From Dryocola clanedunensis (GTDB lineage: Bacteria; Pseudomonadota; Gammaproteobacteria; Enterobacterales; Enterobacteriaceae): DNA of 64,000 nt. The translations under genes and the position numbers were made by a program. The first letter of the stretch is position 1, and the number at the start of each line of letters is the position of its first letter. The notes below the pieces were generated by a model. The model worked only from the letters and a program-made list of their open reading frames with translations, did no database searches and was not told where the DNA came from. Below are positions 57,689 to 64,000 of the stretch, piece after piece. The stretch lies in assembly GCF_025215155.1 (NCBI RefSeq), contig NZ_JALHAM010000110.1. One strand, written 5' to 3'.

Positions 57689-58780
57689 CTACCGCTTATC
57701 TACCCGACAACTCTCCCGCAATATTCGTAATACCGTCTCGCTTCCGCTGCGGTTTGGGTTAATGCGGATCATACGTTGTTCAAGCGTCGGGTCAGACTCG
57801 CGGAAAGTCCCGGAGACGCGGTAAAACAGCGGCGGAATTTCGTATTTCGACTCTGCCCCCACCGGATACGGCAGCGCGCCCAGCTTCTGCGCGGCATTCA
57901 GCACCTCTTCTGCAATCGGCTCGTGAAACTCCACCAGTAATACCTTCGACTGCGCGTTGGCGATAAACGCCTGCTTCACTTCGGGAATATCCCCACGATT
58001 TAACTCAGCCACCAGCCTGTCGTTCACCTGTGCCTGAACGGCATGCATTACCGGGGCAAAAACCAGCCCGCGCAGGGCCTCCATCGCCTGAACGCCCTGC
58101 ACCTGGCTGCCGCCGGAATACATGCTCTTGCGGATATTGGCTACCGTATCCGCATCGCCAACGACAACGCCTACGCCAGCCGGGCCAAACAGCTTAAAGC
58201 AGGAGAACGTGGAAAGCGTCGCACCGCATTCGCAGCCGATATTTTCCACTTTCATCACCGCGTAATTATCGTCCGTCAGCGACGGCAGGCCGTACTGATT
58301 AAAGCAGGCGATAACTTCCGCCAGGTCGTAAGCATCGTCCATTTTCTGACGGGTATGCTGGATTAACGCCGCCTGTGGGCGATGCTGTTCAATCGCTTTT
58401 CTCACCGCCTCTGGCTGATTGAAATCGGCACGAATCAGCTGCAAACCCATCTGCTCTGCAATAACTGCCGTAGTGGGATAAAGCGGCGCGTCGTGGATCA
58501 GCAGCCTTTCCCCGGCCTTCAGCATTGCCGCCAGGCCGCTGCGGATCGCGCCGGTTCCGGCCCCCTGCACCAGGGCCGCAGCCGGAGCACCAAAGAACGC
58601 CGCCAGAACCGTCTCCACGCGCCGGGTCATCTGCGGCTGATTCAGTCCGGGAACCAGCCCTAAATCACCGGCGTTCAGAAAATCGCTGCCGGGAAAATGA
58701 CGGCAAAGGGTATCCACCAGGCGGAACTGTTTGCGCTGCGCCTGCTCCATCGTCAGGCTTTGTAGGGGCCAGGTTTTCAC
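57689..58780 (-). CDS. yhfS: PLP-dependent enzyme YhfS (fold type I)
   Basis: A 363-residue protein of the Cys/Met-metabolism aminotransferase-like group. The likely PLP lysine is in TFSCFKLFGPAGVGVVVGD near 200, with DDNYAVMKV near 172 bearing the aspartate that holds the pyridine nitrogen. The reaction is not known. Last gene of the yhfX-W-php-U-T-S operon, 53 bp after yhfT. Its stop codon lies in a REP-like repeat. Confidence 0.88.
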   Translation of the reverse strand: MKTWPLQSLTMEQAQRKQFRLVDTLCRHFPGSDFLNAGDLGLVPGLNQPQMTRRVETVLAAFFGAPAAALVQGAGTGAIRSGLAAMLKAGERLLIHDAPLYPTTAVIAEQMGLQLIRADFNQPEAVRKAIEQHRPQAALIQHTRQKMDDAYDLAEVIACFNQYGLPSLTDDNYAVMKVENIGCECGATLSTFSCFKLFGPAGVGVVVGDADTVANIRKSMYSGGSQVQGVQAMEALRGLVFAPVMHAVQAQVNDRLVAELNRGDIPEVKQAFIANAQSKVLLVEFHEPIAEEVLNAAQKLGALPYPVGAESKYEIPPLFYRVSGTFRESDPTLEQRMIRINPNRSGSETVLRILRESCRVDKR

Positions 58781-58833
58781 TTGTACGTAACTCCATGAAG
58801 GCCCGCCGGTCGTTCAGCGGGCATAAACAGGGA

Positions 58834-60138
58834 TCAGGCCGGAACGAACAGGCCGCAGTAGTAGAGAATGTTCAGCACGATGCCGGTTATCAGCACCGCC
58901 ACAACAGGCGAGGCCATTTTCTGCACCGGACGCCCCAGCGACTCGTTCAGGAAATAGAGCGCGGCGGCGATGGTAAAGCCGGTATAGCCCGCCATTTTAA
59001 TCGCCGCGAAGATAGAGCCGACCAGCAGCGCCATTTCCATCAGCATATTCATGGCGTTACGGATGTTATCCGAAGCGTTACGCACCGAAGGATAGCGGCC
59101 CAGCCATTTGCCGATGGAGCGCAGCAGCAGCACCTCGATGGAAATCACCGCCGCACCGACGACAAACGCCAGAATCGGGTTTGAGATGAGATAGCCGACG
59201 GCAAATACAAAGGTGAAGCCCGCTACGGCATAGACGCCGGTCGCCAGCGCGGTAGTGGCAATCATCGGCACAAAGCCGAGGCCGCGCATAAACTCCGCCA
59301 GCGCCGCCTGGTTAATCAGCGTCTGGGACTGCGCCGGATCCAGCCCAACCTTGTAGGCTTTATCCAGGGTAAAGATGGAGACTTCCGAACCGGCAAAAAT
59401 CTTCATGCTGGCAACCGCGGCAATCAGCCCGCCGACGATGGCGATATACGGCAGGTTTTTGATGATGCGCGATGTTCGCTCCTCAAAGACCGACAGGCCG
59501 CCATCGTCCTGCTCTCGCTCCTTACGGGTGCGATGATCCTGAGCAATCGCGATGCCCAGCAGCATCACCATGCCGACGAAGATCTCGATGGACTCCGGGT
59601 TCAGGTGCGGGAAGAAGCGCACGATGATCACCCGCGTCATCAGTACTACCACCGCCGCGAACAGGCTGTTCTTCCAGCCGAACTGATAGAAAATCGCTAC
59701 CAGCGGGAAGAGCGCAAACGCGGAGACGACCGGCGAACTTAGCTCGCCAAGCGATCCGAGCACGTCTACCGGCAATGCGGTCAGCAGATGGTTGACCGGG
59801 ATCAGGCAGGTCAGGATCAGCACGCCCCATACCGCGCCCAGCCCGAACGCCAGCAGGCTGTTAGCCGCCAGCACGCCGAGAATATCCGTCGGCAGGAACA
59901 GCAGCCAGCTGTTGAGCAGGCCGGTTTTCAGGGTGAACGAGATCCCCACCGAGGCCACAAAGCCGATGCTCAGACCGAACGCAATGCTCCCCGCCTCCCG
60001 GCGGTTCATATTGCCTTCAATCAGCTGCGGCAGAATCGGGCGGATCCCGTCGTGGAACACCGCCGCTGACTTATGCGCCAGCAGTGCGGTCATCCCCGTC
60101 AGGCACGCCACCACTAATATCTGAATGTAAAAATCCAT
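58834..60138 (-). CDS. yhfT: YhfT family inner-membrane protein, probable transporter
   Basis: A 434-residue protein with about 11-12 hydrophobic helices. Its family is found next to YhfU-type proteins (DUF2620), and the pair recalls a transporter with a small cytoplasmic partner such as the EIIC and EIIB of sugar PTS; that parallel is my inference. The substrate is unknown. 10 bp after yhfU. Confidence 0.85.
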   Translation of the reverse strand: MDFYIQILVVACLTGMTALLAHKSAAVFHDGIRPILPQLIEGNMNRREAGSIAFGLSIGFVASVGISFTLKTGLLNSWLLFLPTDILGVLAANSLLAFGLGAVWGVLILTCLIPVNHLLTALPVDVLGSLGELSSPVVSAFALFPLVAIFYQFGWKNSLFAAVVVLMTRVIIVRFFPHLNPESIEIFVGMVMLLGIAIAQDHRTRKEREQDDGGLSVFEERTSRIIKNLPYIAIVGGLIAAVASMKIFAGSEVSIFTLDKAYKVGLDPAQSQTLINQAALAEFMRGLGFVPMIATTALATGVYAVAGFTFVFAVGYLISNPILAFVVGAAVISIEVLLLRSIGKWLGRYPSVRNASDNIRNAMNMLMEMALLVGSIFAAIKMAGYTGFTIAAALYFLNESLGRPVQKMASPVVAVLITGIVLNILYYCGLFVPA

Positions 60139-60148
60139 AGCGTAGCCT

Positions 60149-60502
60149 TTATTTCAGATGGGCAACGAGCATCGGGATCGCATGTTCAATATGCTCAACC
60201 GACAGGCCGAAGGCGACTTTGCCGTCGGCAACCATTTTCGCGACCTGCTCCTCTTTCGCCTTGATACCCGGTTTAGCGATGGTGCAGCTTTTGTTGTAGC
60301 CAATTACCGCGATGGCAATCGACAGCGCCGCCCCGGCCCCGGTATTGCACGCGCCGATGTAGTAGTCGAGCTGGCCGGATTTCACCTTCATTGCGGCCTC
60401 CATATCGTTGTAGATAAACACTTCAAAGGAGCCTGGCGCGGTCGTTTCGATGGTCTTTTTAATGAGTTCGCGCTGTAAGCCAGCGACACCGATCTTTTTC
60501 AT
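60149..60502 (-). CDS. yhfU: DUF2620 family protein YhfU
   Basis: A 117-residue soluble protein (MKKIGVAGLQRELIKKTIE) with a Rossmann-like start and a glycine-rich middle (YIGACNTGAGAALSIAIAVIGY near 48-69). Function unknown; always near yhfT. It has one cysteine (Cys52) in ACNTGAG that would fit an EIIB-type phosphocysteine, but this is only a guess. 9 bp after php. Confidence 0.85.
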   Translation of the reverse strand: MKKIGVAGLQRELIKKTIETTAPGSFEVFIYNDMEAAMKVKSGQLDYYIGACNTGAGAALSIAIAVIGYNKSCTIAKPGIKAKEEQVAKMVADGKVAFGLSVEHIEHAIPMLVAHLK

Positions 60503-60511
60503 GGGTAATCC

Positions 60512-61402
60512 TTATTTAAAGAAGACAGAGGGGTTGTCACGTAACATCAAATCAACGTCGGCCTGGGTGAAGCCAGCCTCCAGCAGCAGAGGCACGAACG
60601 TTGTCAGCAAATAGTCGAAGCCCAGGCCACCGTTAGCCTTCAGGTGGGAGCGACGGGTAATATCCATGGAGAGCATGACGTGGCCGAGCAGCCCGCGGCT
60701 GGCGATTTCCTGCAGCATCGCCACGCGCTTCTCGTCCGGGTAATAATTGTTTTTGCCGATGGTGTCGAACTGCACGAAAGCGCCCTGGCCGATCATCCGC
60801 AGAATGTTGTCGAGGTTGTCTTTCAGGTCGCAATGACCGACGACCACGCGGGAGAGATCCACGCCGTGCTCTTTAAGCAGCGCCAGCTGTTCCAGCCCCA
60901 TAGTGCTGAATGAGGTATGCGTCGAAATTGGCCGCCCGGTTTCCCGGTGGGCGATGGCCGCAGCGGCGAAGACTTTCGCCTCATCCGGCGTGATGACGTC
61001 CACGCTCGAGCCAATTTCGGCAATGATGCCCGCCTTCAGCCCCGTATCGTCGATGCCGATTTCGATTTCATCGATCATCTCCTGGGCCAGCTTCTCCACG
61101 CTGGTGCTGGCGACGTGCGCCGGGAAAAAATCGTGCTGATAGTAGCCGGTGCAGGCCACCACGTTCATGCCCGTATCCCGCATAATATCGAGCATAAACT
61201 GCGGATTGCGGCCCATGTAGCGGTTGGTCATCTCGATGATGTTACGCACGCCCTGCGCGTGCAGCGACTTCATCTCCTCACAAATCAGGTCGTACTGGTC
61301 CAGACGGCAGTCAATATTGTTTTTGAATGACGACAGGTCGATGTGCAGGTGCTCGTGGGCATAGGTGTAGCCCGACGCATCAATGCGCGATGGTGCAGCC
61401 AT
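60512..61402 (-). CDS. php: Phosphotriesterase homology protein Php
   Basis: A 296-residue amidohydrolase-superfamily protein. Metal ligands: HxH in YAHEHLHID near 15-20, Glu in GIIAEIGSS (glutamate in place of the carboxylated lysine of true phosphotriesterases), His in STHTSFS, His in VVVGHCDL and Asp in LSMDITR. Activity is unknown; family members are lactonases or phosphoesterases. ATG at 61402 has GGAGG five bases upstream and lies 23 bp inside the 3' end of yhfW. Confidence 0.9.
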   Translation of the reverse strand: MAAPSRIDASGYTYAHEHLHIDLSSFKNNIDCRLDQYDLICEEMKSLHAQGVRNIIEMTNRYMGRNPQFMLDIMRDTGMNVVACTGYYQHDFFPAHVASTSVEKLAQEMIDEIEIGIDDTGLKAGIIAEIGSSVDVITPDEAKVFAAAAIAHRETGRPISTHTSFSTMGLEQLALLKEHGVDLSRVVVGHCDLKDNLDNILRMIGQGAFVQFDTIGKNNYYPDEKRVAMLQEIASRGLLGHVMLSMDITRRSHLKANGGLGFDYLLTTFVPLLLEAGFTQADVDLMLRDNPSVFFK

Positions 61403-62618
61403 GAGTGCCTCCGGAGATCGGGGAAAGGAAAGAGGTGCCGTTTTGCGGCGCCTTAGCGCTGAAGTAGTCGCAGACAGTCGCGCCTACGTCAGAAAGGGTG
61501 GTTCTCACGCCGAGGCAAGCAGGCTGAATACCTGGCTGCCAGACCAGCAGAGGAACGTTTTCACGGGTGTGCCTGCTGTGGCCGATGGTCGGGTCGTTGC
61601 CGTGGTCCGCCATCACCACCAGGAAATCTTCAGGCTGCATGGCCCGCATCAGCCTTTCCAGGTTGCGATCTACCAGTTGCAGACGTTCGGCGTAGCGCAC
61701 CACGTCTTCCGCATGCCCGGCAAGGTCGGTTTCCTGGATATTGGTACAGATAAAGGCACCACCCGGCTGGCTCAGCTCGTCGAGGGTGATATCCATAATG
61801 CGCTGGCTATCCACCAGATTCTGGTAGCTCACGCCGTGCGGGTTAATGGCAATATCCGCCACTTTCCCCACCAGTACGGTTTTGATGCCCGCGTCATGCA
61901 GCTGCTGTGGCACCTGGACGCTGGCATCTACGCCATAACCCATGTGCACCACCTGGAAGCCGTTTTTATAAACTCCCGAGCGCGGCGCGTTGATGCCGAT
62001 ATAAATTCCCTGCTTTTCTTCGGCGGCAGCCGGGATCTGCTGGCTGCTCTCGAGGATGCCGCCAAAAGCAATGACGCGCCCTACCTTCACGCAGCGACGA
62101 ACCACTTCACCAATTTTTCGCACATCTTCGAAAGAGATAGCGGCAAGATTGGCGGAAATATTAAATACCTGGCCTAAATCAGCCTCTAGGTTATCGCCGA
62201 TGGCCACGGCTTCGTTTACCCACAGGTACTGCAAACCCTCACCGACACGCGCCACCCGCCAGCCTTCGGCAAGCAGGGCCTGTTCGACCTCATCGATCAC
62301 GACGGAGAACGGCATGCGCAGCGGAGCCTGCGGTAATGTGCCGAGGATTTCCTGATGGCCCATAAAAGTATCGCCGCCCTCGTGCTGCAGCATCGCGGTG
62401 CCGTATACCGCGCCGTCAGAGAATGTCATCGCCCCGGTCTCAAAGCCCAGAGCGTTTATCAGCCCCAGCTTTTCCAGCACCGGCAGACGCAGCTGGGGAA
62501 AGTGCTGGAGAATATGCCCGCAGGTGTTGGCCCCGATATCCTGAGGCCGCACCTGCGGCACGTCGTCCATCGCGCCGACGCCAAAACTGTCTATCACCAC
62601 CACCACAAATTTACCCAC
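61380..62618 (-). CDS. yhfW: Phosphopentomutase-like metalloenzyme YhfW
   Basis: A 412-residue alkaline-phosphatase-superfamily protein most like phosphopentomutase (DeoB). VVVVIDSFGVGAMDD near 5-19 gives the first metal aspartate, GANTCGHI near 33 the probable phospho-accepting threonine, and MADHGNDPTIGHSRHTRENVP near 331-351 the second metal site. GTG start at 62618 with a strong AGGAGGT; the longer ATG frame to 62705 overlaps yhfX heavily and is rejected. The sugar phosphate it acts on is unknown. Confidence 0.9.
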   Translation of the reverse strand: MGKFVVVVIDSFGVGAMDDVPQVRPQDIGANTCGHILQHFPQLRLPVLEKLGLINALGFETGAMTFSDGAVYGTAMLQHEGGDTFMGHQEILGTLPQAPLRMPFSVVIDEVEQALLAEGWRVARVGEGLQYLWVNEAVAIGDNLEADLGQVFNISANLAAISFEDVRKIGEVVRRCVKVGRVIAFGGILESSQQIPAAAEEKQGIYIGINAPRSGVYKNGFQVVHMGYGVDASVQVPQQLHDAGIKTVLVGKVADIAINPHGVSYQNLVDSQRIMDITLDELSQPGGAFICTNIQETDLAGHAEDVVRYAERLQLVDRNLERLMRAMQPEDFLVVMADHGNDPTIGHSRHTRENVPLLVWQPGIQPACLGVRTTLSDVGATVCDYFSAKAPQNGTSFLSPISGGTHGCTIAH

Positions 62619-63786
62619 GCGGACCTCCTGAAATGGGGTTACCGAGGCTGTCATACAGCGCTTCAAGCACCGGCCTGCCCGCCTGAACGCCGCTGACCAG
62701 CGCAACGTCGCTGCGGGTGACGAAAATTTGGGTGCGAAAACACATCACTACCGGGCTGCCGACCGGGAACTCACCCGCCAGCGGCAGGTGATAATCAATG
62801 CTGCTGTCGTCCATCGGCAGCAGATTTGCCGCCACGGCGGCGCTTCCGCACACCGGGTAAACCAGCGCGTTCTGCGCGTGGCCGCGACGGTAGTAGCCTC
62901 CGCCAAAGCAGTAGCTGTTGCCCTGAAACTGGTGGGAAACCTCGGTGAGATACAGCATGGCGATGCGCTCCGGCTGGTTGCCGCGCTGGTTGGAGGGTAT
63001 CGTGCCGGTCAGCGCGTGGCCGGGTTCCGCATGAGTAACGCCATGCTGAGCCAGCAGCGGAAGCGAGCTGCAGCTGGTTGCCGACGGAGCGTTGATCTGT
63101 TTGATTTCCACGCCCGCTTCCTGCAGGTGGTCACGGGCCTTAAGCAGCGTTTGCAGATTCGGCGTGGGCAGCGTCTGCTGCTGCTCTTCGTCCCACAGCA
63201 GGCAAGGAAAATGGGTCAGCCCCGTAAGCTTAACGCCCGGCAAAGTGCGAATTACCGCGACAACTTCGTCCAGCACCGCAAGCGGGAAGCCCGCTTCCTG
63301 GCCGGGGTAGAGCTTGTCCTGCTCGTCGAAGATTTTCAGCATGATGGGCTGCACATGGCCGTGAAGCTGGGCGGCGGCAGAAAGCTCCCGCGCTTTTTCC
63401 AGCGAGAAGACGGTGACCATCTCAGTCGATGCGGCAACTGTTGCTGCAATTTGCCCCTGTGGCACCTGCACGAGATGCCCGACGTGGGATACCTGCACGT
63501 CAGCATTACGCAGCGTGCGGGCCTCTTTAAAATCAACAGCTACGGTGCCGTGAAAGCCCAGCTCCGTGAGCCGTTTCGCCAGCCATGGATTGCGCCCGAG
63601 CTGTTTCGTCATCAGATAGAGCGTAATACCGTGCTGCTCCGCCGCCGCCAGCAGGCGTCGGCCGTTTTCCATAACCTCGTCGACATCGATAACCCAGGTG
63701 TCCGGCAGTATGGCGCCCTGCTGCCATAGCTCCCGCGCGGCCTGTATCAGTGCCGGATTTTGTGCCTTGAGTGCCTCAATAAACAT
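62611..63786 (-). CDS. yhfX: Alanine racemase-like PLP enzyme YhfX (fold type III)
   Basis: A 391-residue protein with the N-terminal TIM-barrel of the alanine racemase fold. The PLP lysine is probably in LYLMTKQLGRNP near 57-63, after the VIDVDEVMENGRRLL motif. The C-terminal beta domain has SYCFGGGYYRRGHAQ near 290. First gene of the operon in this window; overlaps yhfW by 8 bp. Substrate unknown. Confidence 0.88.
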   Translation of the reverse strand: MFIEALKAQNPALIQAARELWQQGAILPDTWVIDVDEVMENGRRLLAAAEQHGITLYLMTKQLGRNPWLAKRLTELGFHGTVAVDFKEARTLRNADVQVSHVGHLVQVPQGQIAATVAASTEMVTVFSLEKARELSAAAQLHGHVQPIMLKIFDEQDKLYPGQEAGFPLAVLDEVVAVIRTLPGVKLTGLTHFPCLLWDEEQQQTLPTPNLQTLLKARDHLQEAGVEIKQINAPSATSCSSLPLLAQHGVTHAEPGHALTGTIPSNQRGNQPERIAMLYLTEVSHQFQGNSYCFGGGYYRRGHAQNALVYPVCGSAAVAANLLPMDDSSIDYHLPLAGEFPVGSPVVMCFRTQIFVTRSDVALVSGVQAGRPVLEALYDSLGNPISGGPRG

Positions 63787-63844
63787 ACCCTTGCCTCTCG
63801 ACTCCGTGCGGATGATATATTCTTAAATCATCATTTTTTTGAAT

Positions 63845-63872
63845 ATTTAATGTGAAGGTCGCTGCTGGTCAA
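63845..63872 (-). promoter_or_regulatory. Possible promoter of the yhfX-S operon
   Basis: Minus strand: TTGACC (63872-63867), 16-bp spacer, TTAAAT (63850-63845). The -10 is a weak match. The AT-rich stretch after it leads to the yhfX start 58 bp away. A low-confidence call. Confidence 0.35.
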
Positions 63873-63879
63873 TAACGCT

Positions 63880-64000
63880 TTAGCTTCTGCTGCCCATCCA
63901 CAGGCTAAACAGGTTTGCCATCAGATAGCCCTCTTCGTTCGGGTGTAGCGTCACATTAAAGGGTGCCAGCATTGACTGATGCACGGTAAGCAGATGAACC
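63880..64000 (-). CDS. C-terminal end of a gene cut by the right edge, possible SGNH-type hydrolase
   Basis: The last 39 codons of a leftward gene are visible, ending at a TAA (63882-63880). The segment TLHPNEEGYLMANLFSLWM has the HPN..GY pattern seen at the catalytic histidine of SGNH/GDSL hydrolases. This is neither yhfY nor yhfZ as I recall them from E. coli, which precede yhfX there. Only the tail is present, so the call is tentative. Confidence 0.5.
   Translation of the reverse strand, partial: VHLLTVHQSMLAPFNVTLHPNEEGYLMANLFSLWMGSRS

Noticed and set aside
62728..63729. A 333-codon open frame on the plus strand opposite yhfX
   Set aside because: Shadow of yhfX; no start context and no similarity to a known family.

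Overview
The window is a chromosomal segment of a member of the Enterobacteriaceae, close to Enterobacter, Leclercia, Lelliottia or Kluyvera. The call rests on gene order and protein similarity recalled from E. coli K-12: nearly every gene has a recognisable E. coli counterpart of equal or nearly equal length, in the same order as the rrnD-yrdA ... nirBDC-cysG-yhf region. Genus cannot be fixed without a database search. No plasmid, prophage, transposase or CRISPR array is visible.

Layout. 1-377: promoters P1/P2 and leader of an rRNA operon that runs leftwards out of the window, back to back with yrdA. 378-10732: housekeeping genes. yrdA faces the leftward dprA-smg-yrdD-tsaC-aroE-yrdB run; def-fmt-rsmB-trkA-mscL runs rightwards; yhdN-zntR-arfA runs leftwards. 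10847-24501: the alpha (rpsM-rplQ), spc (rplN-rpmJ) and S10 (rpsJ-rpsQ) ribosomal protein operons, all leftward, with rpoA and secY and with their promoters, terminators and leader control regions. 24881-26119: an orphan prepilin peptidase, then bfr and bfd. 26269-30673: str operon (rpsL-rpsG-fusA-tufA). 30799-32560: yheO-tusDCB. 32742-37341: fkpA, slyX, slyD, yheV, kefB, kefG. 37462-42798: yheS, a LysE-type exporter not found here in K-12, yheT, yheU, prkB, yhfA. 43118-49258: crp, yhfK, argD, pabA, fic, ppiA. 49539-57643: tsgA, codA, nirB-nirD-nirC-cysG. 57689-63786: the uncharacterised yhfX-yhfW-php-yhfU-yhfT-yhfS operon. An open gene end lies at 63880-64000.

How the genes work together. 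Most of the window serves protein synthesis: ribosomal proteins, the RNA polymerase alpha subunit, elongation factors, N-terminal formylation and deformylation, 16S methylation, tRNA modification (TsaC, TusBCD), ribosome rescue (ArfA) and the SecY channel. The nir cluster pairs an NADH nitrite reductase with its siroheme synthase under an FNR/NarL-type promoter.

Main points for a second look: (1) nirC is broken by what looks like a single missing base near 55829; (2) Fic seems to carry an N-terminus derived from its separate antitoxin YhfG; (3) REP-like repeats sit at the ends of several genes, and in argD, codA and yhfS the stop codon itself falls inside the repeat; (4) a 132-bp inverted repeat pair separates nirD from nirC; (5) the yhfS-X operon encodes a coherent but unassigned pathway.
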